Origin: Chitinophagaceae bacterium | Lineage (GTDB): Bacteria; Bacteroidota; Bacteroidia; Chitinophagales; Chitinophagaceae | Length of the DNA stretch: 64,000 nucleotides | NCBI GenBank assembly: GCA_017307755.1 | Contig: JAFKGQ010000017.1 | Coordinates: 62,001 to 126,000, forward strand | Direction: 5' to 3' | Shown: positions 28,416 to 39,600 of the stretch, piece by piece | Layout: every line of letters begins with the position of its first letter | Numbering within the stretch: the stretch's first letter is position 1 | Translations under genes and position numbers: made by a program | The notes under the pieces: model-generated | The model's input: only the letters and a program-made list of their open reading frames with translations | What the model was told of the DNA's origin: nothing | The model's database searches: none

Positions 28416-31400
28416 ATGCTATTTACTGCTTATGGCAAAAGTGCGTCCACAGGAGTGCTTTTACTCCGTTTTTTGCGCTCAAAACCATGGATCGTTATGA
28501 GACTGGCGATCTTACTTATGGTTGCAGCAAGCTTCCAGGCCAGCGCCCGGGGATATGGACAGAATATATCACTTTCCATCAAGGATGCCCCGTTGGAAAA
28601 AACGCTCAGACAAATTAAAGCACAGAGCGGTTATCACATAGCTTACCTGAAAGAATGGATGCAATCCACAAAAAATGTAACCCTCAGTCTGAGGGATGTC
28701 CCGCTTCAGCAGGCCCTGGATGCCTGCTTTAAAGAGCAGCCGTTGACCTATACGATCATCGAAAGGACCATTGTGGTGAAACCTCGACCGGCGCCTTCCA
28801 CCGGGCGTGAAAACTCCATACCGATCCTTCCCGCAAGGATGACCGTGCATGGCGCCGTGACAAATGAGTCAGGAGTCCCTTTGGCAGGGGTAAGCGTGAC
28901 GATAAAGAATAAGGCCAAAGCCGCCGGTGTTGAGACATTCGGGACCACTACGGACAGTACCGGCGCTTTTGTGATCAACGCGGGTGTGGGCGATGTACTC
29001 GTATTTTCATTTGTGGACTATCTGCCGCAGGAGGTCAGGGTTGGGAATAATACCAATATTACTATCTCGCTTATAAGGAGTAATAAATCACTGGAAGATG
29101 TGGTGGTGGTCGGTTACGGAACACAAAAGAAGGTGAACCTAACAGGGGCCGTAGCGACGGTGGAATCGGATAAACTGGAGAACCGTCCCAACATCAATCT
29201 TGGTGATGCCCTGGTGGGGCTGGTACCCAACCTGAATGTCAATCTGACCAGCGGTCAGCCCGGCGCCTCCGCATCCTTTAACATACGGGGATATACGACG
29301 ATATCAGGCGGCAGCAGCGCACCGCTTATCCTGGTGGATGGCGTACAGCGGGACCCAAACCTCATCGACCCTAACAATGTAGAAAGCGTAACCGTGCTGA
29401 AGGATGCCGCCTCCGCCGCGATCTACGGAGGAAGGGCTGCTTACGGAGTGATCCTGATCACCACCAGGAATGCCAAAAAAGGAAGCAAACCCCGGATCTC
29501 CTACACCGGATCCTACACGACTTCCCGGCCGACGAACCTGCCTGATTATGTCAATTCGGATGGCTATATCAAGCTATTCAATAGTGCGCAACGGACGGGA
29601 ACTGCGACGGGCGGCTATACCAGCACCGATCCGCTGACACAACTGGATTCCACAATGGCCGCCGCTTATCGTAACGATCCCGCTCATAACCCAAATGTCT
29701 ACCCGGACCCGGGCAACCCGAAAGCATACCGCTATGTCGGCAATACCGATTGGGTAAAAGTACTGTATCCCGGCTGGGCCCCGCAACAGCAACATTTTGT
29801 TTCCGTCTCCGGAGGGGAAGGGAGAACGACCTATTCCGGCAACATGGGATATTTCCGGCAGGAAGGACTGGAAAAAGTGGCGCACCAGATCTACCAACGC
29901 TATACCCCCAACCTGAAGATCAATTCCGATGTGACGAACTGGCTGACCCTGAACCTCAGCATGTCCATGACGCATACGGACAATAATGGCGGCGCCGGTA
30001 CCCGCATCGGTCAGGGAGGTCCTACCAATGGCTCCTGGATCCCCGGCGATCTCCGGCCCCTGCAGCCGGTATATCACCCGGACGGTCATTTCTCAGGCCA
30101 GGGAAGCTATACCAACCCAATAGCCGTGCTGACCCTCTCAGGGAGGGATATCGATTATCAAAATGATTTTTGGACCACCGGCAGGGCAATTATAAAACCC
30201 ATCCAACATGTTACCATCACCTCGGACTTTACCTGGAATGGTTTCTCCGATTTTGATAAAGCCAATCTAATTCCCTTTAATGAATACGGCGTGGGCGGAG
30301 TATTCCTGGATATATTTCCCTGGACCAACCCCTCCCAGGTAAGGGAAACCAAGAAGAACAATAACTACAATGCGCTAAATGCCTACATCACCTATGAAAA
30401 TACATTCAGCGGCAAACACTATGTCAAGGCGCTGGCGGGATATAACCAGGAATATCAACACTATCAGATCGGGACTGCTCTTGCCAGGAACCTGATCGAC
30501 CCTAATCTGCCTGCTATCGGCGTCAACAACGACTCCAAACCCTCCGTGGGCGGAACAGAGACAGAATATGCGCTGGTGGGCAGTTTTTTCAGACTCAACT
30601 ATATCTTTGATAAGCGCTACCTGCTGGAGGTGAATGGCCGTTATGACGGCACTTCCCGTTTTCAACCCAATAAGCGTTATGTATTCTCCCCTTCTGTGTC
30701 GGCCGGATGGAACCTGGCGGAGGAGTCCTTTATGGAGCACCTTAAAGGCAGTATCAATGAGTTGAAGCTGCGGGGGTCCTATGGTGTATTGCCCAATCAG
30801 TTGGCGCCACCCAACGTCGTCTCATCGGGAGCACAATATCCTTATATCGCAACGATGCCCACCAGCACCGTATCCTACCTGTTCAACGATCAACCCGGTA
30901 TTACCGTAGGTACGCCGGCCCTCATCAGCTCCGGCTTCACCTGGGAAAAGGTACAAACCACCAACATCGGATTGGATTATGCGTTCCTGAATGGCAGGCT
31001 TTCCGGCAGCTTTGATTATTTTATCACTTACACCAAGGATATGCTGGTAGCCAGCCAGCAGCTGCCGGCCGTTTTGGGTGCTTCCGCCCCCGCGACCAAC
31101 TCGGCCGATCTTCGGACGAAAGGCTGGGAATGGAGCGTGACCTGGAAGGATAAATTACTGAATGGCCAACTGTTTTACAGCGCTACCCTGGGGCTGTCCG
31201 ATAACTCCAGCACCATTACCCGGTATAACGGAAACCCGACCGGGAGCATCAACGATCACTATCCCGGTGAGAAACTGGGCGCCATCTGGGGTTTCCAGAC
31301 GGCGGGATTCTACCAGACGGATGCGGAAGCCGCCCTTGTCGACAACTCAGCCCTGGCGGGATATACCTGGGGCGCGGGAGATATAAAATATGCCGACCTG

Positions 31401-31964
31401 AACCACGACGGTAAGATCAATTATGGTGCAAGCACCTTGTCGGACCCCGGCGATAGAAAGATCATCGGCAACAAAACACCCCGCTACAAGATCGGGTTGA
31501 ACCTGAACCTTTCTTATAAAGGGTTTGACTTTGCCGCATTTATGCAGGGAGTTTTAAAGGCCCAATACGACCCTACGTACAGCAACGTGTTCAACCCATT
31601 CCCCTATCATGAATGGGGTATCCCTTACAAGTATGCGATGAATTACTGGACCCCAGAAAACCCCAGTGCCTATTTTGCACGCCCCAGGTTCGCCGGCGGC
31701 GGCAATGAACAGCCACAGACAAAATTTCTGCAGAATGCCGCCTTTGTCCGGGTAAAGCAGCTGACACTGGGGTATACCCTCCCGGGAACATTGCTGAAAA
31801 ACTGGAAACTTTCCCAGATAAGAGCCTATATAACGGGCGCTAACCTGATCACCTTTACCTCGCTGTTCAAAGGCTTCGATCCGGAGATCATCAACTATCA
31901 GGGCGGGTTCCAGACCTATCCCATTAATAAATCCGTTTCTTTTGGTCTCCAGGTAACTCTTTAA
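28416..31964 (+). CDS. SusC/RagA-family TonB-dependent outer-membrane receptor
   Basis: A 1182-residue receptor that imports oligosaccharides across the outer membrane. Order: signal sequence, STN signalling domain at about 48-105 (LSIKDAPLEKTLRQIKAQSG), a carboxypeptidase-regulatory-like domain (VHGAVTNESGVPLAGVSVTI), the TonB box/plug (VVVVGYGTQKKVNLTGAV, NIRGYTTISGG, VLKDAASAAIYGGRAA) and a long barrel. The STN domain marks it as a transducer working with the FecR/sigma pair just upstream. The ATG at 28416 gives a plausible export signal; the ORF opens at 28290 but those 42 residues look non-coding. SusD and a fucosidase follow. Confidence 0.95.
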   Translation: MLFTAYGKSASTGVLLLRFLRSKPWIVMRLAILLMVAASFQASARGYGQNISLSIKDAPLEKTLRQIKAQSGYHIAYLKEWMQSTKNVTLSLRDVPLQQALDACFKEQPLTYTIIERTIVVKPRPAPSTGRENSIPILPARMTVHGAVTNESGVPLAGVSVTIKNKAKAAGVETFGTTTDSTGAFVINAGVGDVLVFSFVDYLPQEVRVGNNTNITISLIRSNKSLEDVVVVGYGTQKKVNLTGAVATVESDKLENRPNINLGDALVGLVPNLNVNLTSGQPGASASFNIRGYTTISGGSSAPLILVDGVQRDPNLIDPNNVESVTVLKDAASAAIYGGRAAYGVILITTRNAKKGSKPRISYTGSYTTSRPTNLPDYVNSDGYIKLFNSAQRTGTATGGYTSTDPLTQLDSTMAAAYRNDPAHNPNVYPDPGNPKAYRYVGNTDWVKVLYPGWAPQQQHFVSVSGGEGRTTYSGNMGYFRQEGLEKVAHQIYQRYTPNLKINSDVTNWLTLNLSMSMTHTDNNGGAGTRIGQGGPTNGSWIPGDLRPLQPVYHPDGHFSGQGSYTNPIAVLTLSGRDIDYQNDFWTTGRAIIKPIQHVTITSDFTWNGFSDFDKANLIPFNEYGVGGVFLDIFPWTNPSQVRETKKNNNYNALNAYITYENTFSGKHYVKALAGYNQEYQHYQIGTALARNLIDPNLPAIGVNNDSKPSVGGTETEYALVGSFFRLNYIFDKRYLLEVNGRYDGTSRFQPNKRYVFSPSVSAGWNLAEESFMEHLKGSINELKLRGSYGVLPNQLAPPNVVSSGAQYPYIATMPTSTVSYLFNDQPGITVGTPALISSGFTWEKVQTTNIGLDYAFLNGRLSGSFDYFITYTKDMLVASQQLPAVLGASAPATNSADLRTKGWEWSVTWKDKLLNGQLFYSATLGLSDNSSTITRYNGNPTGSINDHYPGEKLGAIWGFQTAGFYQTDAEAALVDNSALAGYTWGAGDIKYADLNHDGKINYGASTLSDPGDRKIIGNKTPRYKIGLNLNLSYKGFDFAAFMQGVLKAQYDPTYSNVFNPFPYHEWGIPYKYAMNYWTPENPSAYFARPRFAGGGNEQPQTKFLQNAAFVRVKQLTLGYTLPGTLLKNWKLSQIRAYITGANLITFTSLFKGFDPEIINYQGGFQTYPINKSVSFGLQVTL

Positions 31965-31998
31965 ATAAGACCATAAAGAATTATAAAATAGTTTTCAA

Positions 31999-33687
31999 AT
32001 GAAAAAGAACTTCCTTTCAGTTATATGCTGTTTCACCGCCATGGTCCTGGTGTCCTGTAAAAAGGACTCATTCCTGAACCGCTACCCCCGCAGCGACATC
32101 AGCCAGCAGAATTTCTTTGTCAATGAAGCCGACCTGCAACTGTATTGCAACCAATATTATTCACAATTGCCTATACAGAATTTTTATAAGGTCGACGATA
32201 ATTCCGATGATAAGGCCAACTCAACGATCAACCAGCTGTTGGCGGGTACCCTTACGATCCCCAGTTCCGTATCGGACCAGGCAGGTTCAGGTACTCCCTC
32301 CTGGGATTTCAGCTTTATCCGCACCTGCAATTTTTTCCTGGCCAACTATCAGAAGGCGGACCTTGGCGATAGCATTAAAAATATCTATGTTGCAGAAACA
32401 AGATTATTCCGCGCGCATGATTTCTGGAATAAAGTGAAGGCGTTCGGGGATGTTCCTTATATCAATGTTTATCTGACAGACACCTCCAAAAGCATGTTGT
32501 ATGGACCGCGGATGCCTCATATACAGGTGATGGATTCGGTATTAAGCGACATCAATTTTTCGGTGGCTCATCTCCCTGCTCCTGCCAGTGCTGCCAACGG
32601 ACGGATCAACAGGGATCAGGCCCTTGCTTTAAAAGCCCGTATCTGCCTCTGGGAAGGGACCTGGAGAAAATATTCCGGGGCCGGTAATGAGGCGGCCTGG
32701 CTGCAGACCGCCGCTGATGCCGCGGAACAGGTCATGGGCACAGGGTCCTATGATATTTATACCACCGGACATCCAAGATCGGATTATTATAACCTGTTTA
32801 TCCAGCAGGAGCTGAAAGGTAACCCGGAAGCCATCATGCCCATGCGTTACCTTACCACCGTACTGACTAATAATATCGATCGATCCCTGGGAGAATCCGG
32901 CGACGGATACAGCAAGAACTTCGTCCGCAGCTTCCTCTGTACGGATGGCATGCCCACTGCTCTAAGCCCGCTCTACAAAGGAGACGATTCGCTCGATGAA
33001 GAAATAATCAACAGGGATCCCCGTCTGGCCCAGCAGATCGCTACCCGCGGGTTCAACTTCCTGGCAGGTGATACCATCTCCCTGCCAAGGATCGGTACTA
33101 CCGTGACCTCCACCGGCTATCAACCTATCAAGGGCCGGTCTTCGAACCTGGCCGACTGGAATGCCAACGCCTCTACGCTGGACTTTTTTATCTTCCGGTA
33201 TGCGGAAACCCTGCTGATAGAGGCAGAAGCAAAGGCCGAGCTGGGCGCCTGCACACAGGACGTGCTGGATAAAACCATCAACAAGCTGCGCGACAGGGTG
33301 GCCATGCCGCACATGATCCTCTCCAGCCTGGTGAAAGATCCCCAATCCAACTTCCCGTCCCTGCCTGTCCTCATTGACGAAATACGAAGAGAACGCAGGG
33401 TTGAACTGGGATCGGAAGGCTTCCGGCTGGACGATCTTAAAAGATGGCATGCCGGCGCCCTGATCAATAACCCCGAAACGATACTGGGCATCAAACTGCT
33501 GCCCTCCGTACGCGCCCAATACCCGCCGGCGCAGGTAAGCAGTATCGTAGTGGACGCCAATAACTATGTCAGGGTTTATCCCGGCATTACTGCCCGGATA
33601 TGGAACGATAAATATTATCTTTATCCTTTGCCGGTCCAGGAACTGACCTTAAATACCAATATGCAGCAAAATCCCGGTTGGAAATAA
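31999..33687 (+). CDS. SusD/RagB-family glycan-binding lipoprotein
   Basis: A 562-residue surface lipoprotein with lipobox LVSC (Cys20). The start of the mature protein, FLNRYPRSDISQQNFF, and later FRAHDFWNKVKAFGDVPY, the TPR-containing helical core and the C-terminal EIRRERRVELGSEGFRLDDLKRW are family hallmarks. It caps the SusC barrel and binds the glycan; the pair lies 34 bp apart in one transcription unit. The likely cargo is a fucose-containing glycan, judged from the GH29 gene that follows. Confidence 0.95.
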   Translation: MKKNFLSVICCFTAMVLVSCKKDSFLNRYPRSDISQQNFFVNEADLQLYCNQYYSQLPIQNFYKVDDNSDDKANSTINQLLAGTLTIPSSVSDQAGSGTPSWDFSFIRTCNFFLANYQKADLGDSIKNIYVAETRLFRAHDFWNKVKAFGDVPYINVYLTDTSKSMLYGPRMPHIQVMDSVLSDINFSVAHLPAPASAANGRINRDQALALKARICLWEGTWRKYSGAGNEAAWLQTAADAAEQVMGTGSYDIYTTGHPRSDYYNLFIQQELKGNPEAIMPMRYLTTVLTNNIDRSLGESGDGYSKNFVRSFLCTDGMPTALSPLYKGDDSLDEEIINRDPRLAQQIATRGFNFLAGDTISLPRIGTTVTSTGYQPIKGRSSNLADWNANASTLDFFIFRYAETLLIEAEAKAELGACTQDVLDKTINKLRDRVAMPHMILSSLVKDPQSNFPSLPVLIDEIRRERRVELGSEGFRLDDLKRWHAGALINNPETILGIKLLPSVRAQYPPAQVSSIVVDANNYVRVYPGITARIWNDKYYLYPLPVQELTLNTNMQQNPGWK

Positions 33688-33706
33688 CAGTATAAATTCT
33701 GGATGT

Positions 33707-35218
33707 ATGTTTCAAATGAATATCTATAAATCCTGTCAAATGCGTATCCAATCACTATTGACAGCAGGCCGGCTTGCAGGACTGCTGGTCTTGCTCCATC
33801 TCGCCTTATCCAATTATTCTTACGCCCAGACACGTGGGCAGGAAAAAAATTATGTCACCATCGATCCCGGCGATAAAGAGACGGATATCATCCGCAAGGC
33901 AGCCACCGTCGTCCCCTCTCCCCGGCAATTCCGCTGGCAGCAGCTGGAGCTCACCGCCTTCCTGCATTTTGGGATCAATACCTTCACTAACAGGGAATGG
34001 GGTGACGGAAAGGAAGATATATCCAGGTTCAACCCCTCGCGGCTGGACGCGGGACAATGGGTACGGGTCCTGAAAGCCGCCGGGTTCAAACAGGTCATCG
34101 TCACGGCTAAACACCACGATGGGTTTTGCCTATGGCCCAGCAAATACACGGAACATTCCATAAAAAATACCCCGTATATGCATGGTAAAGGCGATGTGGT
34201 AAAAGCCGTGGCCGACGCATGCAAAGCCCAAGGGGTCGGTTTTGGAGTATATCTATCTCCGTGGGATCGCAACTCCCTCTTTTATGGGGATTCCGCAAAA
34301 TACAACACCCATTTCATGCACCAGCTCACCGAGCTGCTGTCTAATTACGGAAAGGTTGATGAGGTCTGGTTTGACGGCGCCAACGGCGAAGGACCGAATG
34401 GGAAAAAACAGGTATATAATTTTGACGCCTGGTATGCGTTGATACGACGCTTGCAGCCGGGCGCCGTCATTGCCATCATGGGACCCGATGTACGATGGGT
34501 CGGGACAGAGTCGGGCTATGGCCGGGAGACGGAATGGAGCGTGATCCCCGCGGACAGAAATATGCTGGCCAAAATTGCGGCAGGGTCTCAGCAGGACATT
34601 GCCTTTGCACCTGTGGGTGATAAGACAGCCGAAGATCTCGGCAGCAGGGAGAAGATCAGGAATGCCAGCGCCCTCGTCTGGTACCCGGCGGAGACGGATG
34701 TATCCATCCGGCCAGGATGGTTTTATCATCCCGAAGAAGATCGCAAGGTCAAGACGCCTGATAAGCTGATGGATATTTATTTTAATTCCGTGGGGCGCAA
34801 CGGCGTGCTGCTGTTAAACGTTCCGCCAGACACCAATGGATTGATCAGCCAAAGTGATGTTCGGTCCCTGCAGGAATGGAAAGTAAAATTTGACAGGACT
34901 TTCAGTGTCGACTATGCAAAGGGGGCAGTAAAAAAGATCATCAGCCCTTTTATCATCGAACTGGATTTGAAACGCACGGCAACCTTCAATGTATTGTGTT
35001 TGCAGGAAAATATAAGGTCCGGACAAAGGGTAGAGCAATTCACAGCCGAATACTGGGATGGCCATGATTGGAAAAAACTCGCCACAGGTACGACCATCGG
35101 ATACAAACGATTATTGAAATTCGATGCGGTCACCACGGGAAAAATACGGTTGAACATCGGATCCTCGCGGCTTACACCTGAGCTGACCGCTATCGGGGCA
35201 TATAGACTGGCTGAATAG
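33707..35218 (+). CDS. GH29 alpha-L-fucosidase, secreted
   Basis: A 503-residue glycoside hydrolase with an export signal. The catalytic barrel shows FLHFGINTFTNREWGDG, TAKHHDGFCLWPSKYTEHS and the nucleophile region DEVWFDGANGEG (Asp223 from this start). The last 100 or so residues form a discoidin-like beta domain (NVLCLQENIRSGQRV, KIRLNIGSSRLTPELTAIG). The layout without a long insertion fits the GH29-B subgroup, which cleaves alpha-1,3/1,4-fucosyl linkages in branched glycans. ATGs at 33716 and 33740 are possible starts; the latter gives the most compact signal peptide (MRIQSLLTAGRLAG...). It is the only hydrolase of this locus in the window. Confidence 0.92.
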   Translation: MFQMNIYKSCQMRIQSLLTAGRLAGLLVLLHLALSNYSYAQTRGQEKNYVTIDPGDKETDIIRKAATVVPSPRQFRWQQLELTAFLHFGINTFTNREWGDGKEDISRFNPSRLDAGQWVRVLKAAGFKQVIVTAKHHDGFCLWPSKYTEHSIKNTPYMHGKGDVVKAVADACKAQGVGFGVYLSPWDRNSLFYGDSAKYNTHFMHQLTELLSNYGKVDEVWFDGANGEGPNGKKQVYNFDAWYALIRRLQPGAVIAIMGPDVRWVGTESGYGRETEWSVIPADRNMLAKIAAGSQQDIAFAPVGDKTAEDLGSREKIRNASALVWYPAETDVSIRPGWFYHPEEDRKVKTPDKLMDIYFNSVGRNGVLLLNVPPDTNGLISQSDVRSLQEWKVKFDRTFSVDYAKGAVKKIISPFIIELDLKRTATFNVLCLQENIRSGQRVEQFTAEYWDGHDWKKLATGTTIGYKRLLKFDAVTTGKIRLNIGSSRLTPELTAIGAYRLAE

Positions 35219-35247
35219 CCATCTTCCCTCTCGCCAGAAGCAAAAAT

Positions 35248-35286
35248 ATCCCGCGTCAGCCCCATCATCCGGGCCCGACGCGGGAT
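35248..35286. terminator. bidirectional terminator after the fucosidase gene
   Basis: ATCCCGCGTC (35248-35257) pairs perfectly with GACGCGGGAT (35277-35286), with A/T-rich sequence outside both arms. It lies between convergent genes ending at 35218 and 35305. Confidence 0.7.
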
Positions 35287-35304
35287 CATATATATAAAAG
35301 CCGC

Positions 35305-36588
35305 TTATTTCGTGATCATCACAGCTTGCCTGTCTACATCACGTCCATTTACGATCTCGATAAAGTATACCCCCATCGGCAGCGCGGAAACATCGATGGA
35401 CGTCTGGTTGACATTCTTATACACCAGCCGTTTCTTCAAAATACCTTGCTGGTCATACAACCTGATCTCGTTGAAAACCTTGCTGGCCCTGGCAGCCTTG
35501 CCGACGACGCCGGTTTCCGATGAGATATCAGGCGCCGCGGTTACGTTGATAGTGCTGCTGGCAGGATTGGGAGAGACGACAAAAGTACCAAATCCACCCA
35601 GACAAGGCGTATTCGTAATGCTCTTACAATAGTTGGCAGATGCGCCGCAAACATTGACAGCGGAGACACAGGCAAGAAAAGTCTGGCGACATTTGACAGG
35701 AAAGAAATCGCAACCCGTGCTGTGCTGGTTCGCCATCGGGGTACCATTCATCAGCCAGTTATAGGAAGTTGCACCCGGCACCGAAGTACATGTAACCTCC
35801 ACGTCTGAACTGGTTGACGGCCCTTTAACAATATCTGTGGGTGCAGGCGACCCCACCGTGATCCCTTTTTTAAACACCCTTGTCAACCCGCATACGTTGG
35901 TAAGGGTTAGAATAATGGTATCCAATTTATTCGAGGTCAACCCTACCGTAATATTGGGGGTCCCTTGCCCCGAAGTGATCGAAAATCCGCCAAACATCGA
36001 ACTCCATGTAATGCTTACGCCCGACCTGGGAAGACCGGATGCCGAATAAACACCGGGCGAACAAAGAAAAGCGTTGCCGTTGATCACCGGCGAAGCATTG
36101 CAAAAAGCATAGTCAAGACAGCTACCCGATAAATTGGTACTCAAAAGCTGCCGGGAAATAAAATTGGCATATTGTCGCTCTATATTGTCATTGTGATCGA
36201 AATTCTGCTGTCCCGAAAAGTCGGATGAAGAAGTGGCGACGGCCTTAAAAGGCGACAACGATGAGGAGATAGTATTGCCGCCTACAGTGCCCGCACCAAC
36301 GATATTATTATCCACATTGAAAAAAAGGTTATTGCTTTGCCACCCTGTAGCCGCGCTAAAACCCTGATTTTTCAGGTCCAGGGCGCTCACCGTGGATACG
36401 AAATTATGCGCATCGTGCCCGTAGTCGGATGAACTCCCCGCCAGACCTCTGTTTGCGCTCACATTTGCAACAAATTGGGCCTGGGTATTGCTGAATCCTC
36501 CCGGAGCATCGTCATAAGAATAAGTGCCGGAATACCGCACATTCTTTACATGCAATGTAATGACAGGGATAAGGGTAAACTTTTTCAT
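35305..36588 (-). CDS. T9SS-sorted surface protein with no clear signal peptide
   Basis: A 427-residue protein of unknown function. It contains Ser/Asn-rich sequence, an Ig/PKD-like module (TSVPGATSYNWLMNGTPM), Cys residues, and a T9SS type A sorting domain at the end (VVSPNPASSTINV ... SALPMGVYFIEIVNG). The oddity is the N-terminus, MKKFTLIPVITLHVKN, which lacks a hydrophobic export helix although T9SS cargo needs Sec export. A stop lies four codons upstream in frame, so no longer start exists. It may be a 5'-truncated copy of a longer gene or use an atypical signal. Confidence 0.75.
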   Translation of the reverse strand: MKKFTLIPVITLHVKNVRYSGTYSYDDAPGGFSNTQAQFVANVSANRGLAGSSSDYGHDAHNFVSTVSALDLKNQGFSAATGWQSNNLFFNVDNNIVGAGTVGGNTISSSLSPFKAVATSSSDFSGQQNFDHNDNIERQYANFISRQLLSTNLSGSCLDYAFCNASPVINGNAFLCSPGVYSASGLPRSGVSITWSSMFGGFSITSGQGTPNITVGLTSNKLDTIILTLTNVCGLTRVFKKGITVGSPAPTDIVKGPSTSSDVEVTCTSVPGATSYNWLMNGTPMANQHSTGCDFFPVKCRQTFLACVSAVNVCGASANYCKSITNTPCLGGFGTFVVSPNPASSTINVTAAPDISSETGVVGKAARASKVFNEIRLYDQQGILKKRLVYKNVNQTSIDVSALPMGVYFIEIVNGRDVDRQAVMITK

Positions 36589-36631
36589 AATTATAGGTTA
36601 AGGTTATAATCGCACTTTATCATCCAAACTT

Positions 36632-36655
36632 AAAAAAAAATCCTATGCATAGGAT
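36632..36655 (-). terminator. intrinsic terminator of the phosphoesterase-barrel gene
   Basis: ATCCTATGCATAGGAT (36640-36655) is a perfect palindrome that folds as a 6-bp stem with loop TGCA. On the leftward strand it is followed by a run of nine T. It lies seven bases after the stop of the gene ending at 36663. Confidence 0.75.
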
Positions 36656-36662
36656 CATTTTT

Positions 36663-39600
36663 TTAATACTGCCACCCCATCTTTACCAATACCACGCCAC
36701 CCTCATTCCCCTGTCCATAGCTAGCCGTAAACACAAACTTCTTCAAAGGACTTATCCATATCCCTCCCCCATACCCGTCATGCCAGGACTCATCCTTCTC
36801 CCCTTTTAACCAAACCCTTCCTATATCGTTGAACAGCTGTACCCCAAAAGATCCCGGAAAAAGATACGTCCTGAACTCCGCCAGTTTGATCCGCAGATCG
36901 ATGTTGTGAAAAAAAGACTGATCCCCCGCCCACCGGAATTTACGATAACCCCTCAGGTTCTCCGTAGCGCCAAGGAACTGCGCCTGGTAGAACTCATAAT
37001 TCCCAAAGGTTTTTCCATATCCTGCACGCGTAGCGATAACCACATTCGCCCGGCTGTTAAAACTGAGAAAGAGCGAAATATCCGAACTCAGCCGTGAGAA
37101 TCGACGGCTCACGTCATTAAGTCCACCATAGCTGTCAAAATTCGTCTCCCAGTAGACGCCCCTGCTGGGATTCACCTTGTTGTTCCTGTTATCAACTATG
37201 ACAGTAGCCTTGCCCCCCAGATAGGTCTTGGTCCGATACAATGTAGTCCGGTCCAGCCCATTCAGCTCCGTATGGTTGATATATCTATCCTTATTTTCTG
37301 CACTGTCCAAAGAGACATACTCAAAGGCCGGCCCGGCGGACACATGGAACACCGGACCAAATCGTTTCCGTAGTTGCAGGTCCGCGTCATACTGGTTAAA
37401 CCGCGCCCGGTAATAACGGATGCCTTCTTTCTGGTTCTTGTCATACACAGACCCATTGCCCAGCCCAAAAAAGTTGATCGTATTTTCCGGCGCCTGGACA
37501 ACAGCGTGCGCCAGCAGGTCCACCTTCCCAATGGCATCGATGGCTTCAAAACTATATTTGAAGATATAGGCCTTGGTAGATAACGCATGTAAAAAAGAAA
37601 AGTAATGCAGCTGTTTGTATGGATCTTTATGAAACCCCTGGGTGGTATACCAGAATTGCGCTCCCAGAAACCCGCCGTCGTCCGGGTTAAAACCCACATT
37701 TATAAATGGCGTGAGCACATTGTACTTAAATCCCAGCTTGTTCACCGCATTCACGGCAGGATTGTCGGAAAGATAGCTGCGGTAATGACCGTCCCCGCTA
37801 AAGGTATTTTTCTCCGTACTCAGATCGTATATCCGCGTCTTCCCGGCCCCTGCTTCCGAAGCATTGTCAAAACGATCGTTCCCCGGTCCGCCGATCATAC
37901 GTACCACAATGCCCCCGCCTCCACTGCCATGCACATGGAATACATCATCCCCGCCTAGCCCATATAGCCGGATCTCATGGGTTTCGTCCGACAAAAATTT
38001 TCGTTCAAATATTTTCTTGCTCGTATCCCCATCCTTATTGATCTTATATTCGATCACCGTAACAGAGCCATCCTCACTCCGCAGCACGTCGAAGTACTCC
38101 TTCTTATCGCTGCCATACACGCTTACAGTCTTAGCCAAAAATTTATAATAGCTCACCAGCTCGCCTTCATAATATTTCCTCCGCGCTTTCAATTTGTCTA
38201 TAATGCCCTGCATAGAGTACTCCTGCACAGCCGCCGGCTGCAACTTCAGCGCCCCCTCGATCATAGAGTCCGTCATAATGCCCAGCACCTTCTTTGCGGC
38301 ATTCCGCCAATCCTGCTCCGTCAGCGCCGTCATATAATTATGATCAAAGTTCCGGGCATTGAAGTTGTATGTCCTGAAATTGCGCGCCTTCGCCCTGAAT
38401 CCCTGCAATTGCGGCGCCAGAAAACTAGAGCCGGCGACCCAGGGCAACACACCTTCATTGATAAAAAAAGGCTGGTCACGATCACGGGGTACTGGTGAAA
38501 AGGTTTTCCCCTTCCCGTTATCATCCGCAAGCCAGCGCCACTGGTCTTCGTGTCTGTCAAAATCCATGACGAACATGTCCAGACTCCGGGCTCTGAGCAC
38601 CGCCTGCTGATCGATGGTATTGTCATTATCCTGCTTGATCTTCTCCTCCATGTCTCCCGTATTGTACGTCTTCTTCCCATTCCCCGGCTCCCGCTCTTCG
38701 ATAAGACAGAACAGACCCCCAAAATCGCTCCGGAACTGACCCAGCCGCGGATCATCGGGGACATATACGAGCCGGGGATTGGCATGGGGTATCTGCAAGG
38801 CCGCCGCCATCGGCGGAATAGACAGGGCCGCATAGGGATAAGAGGCGGACACTCCGTCCGTCACCAGGTCCTTGACAAAGGCCGCGCCCTTGAGCTCCTG
38901 TGGCAGGGCTTCGTCCTGGATATATTTCTGCACCCCGCGGAGCACATATTGTGTACCCTCCGCGTTTTCCAGCCGCAGGGACCTTGTTTGCGTACCTCCT
39001 CCTCTTTGCAGCGGCTTCCAACCCGTCATATCGAACACAGACACACGGACAGGCGCCGCCCATTCCTTCCGGTAATTAGCTCCCAGCCAGAATCGCTTCA
39101 TCCCCCCGGCCGACGCAAAGCCTTTATAAGCTGCTACAGTCATAGAATCGGGAAATTTCGCCACGGTTTCAGCTACAGACACATGCGGCGGTACGGAAGG
39201 TAATTGCGCAGTATATAATGGCTGACCCGAGCCCTCCGCACCCACTTCATAAAACTTTACGTCGCTCTTTCCGCTCTCTGTCACCTCGATGACAGCAAAC
39301 CCCAACCCTTCATGGGCAAATAATGAGCTCCTCCCCTTCTTCACCCTTGTATGACCGGAGCCTGCACCACTGACGATATAAAAAATGCTGTCATGCTCCA
39401 ACAGTTGTAAAGTATGTTCATGCCCCGATACATGTATGACATTACGGCTTCCCCTGATCACATCCTCTACGCTTTCTATCAGGTCCTTGTAACGGGGGTT
39501 ACGGGTGTCCTGTACATTGCCGAATACGCCCCGGGCAATGGGATAGATCGATCCGATCACAGGTAGAGGTATATACAGACCCGGGCTGAGATCCGTCAGG

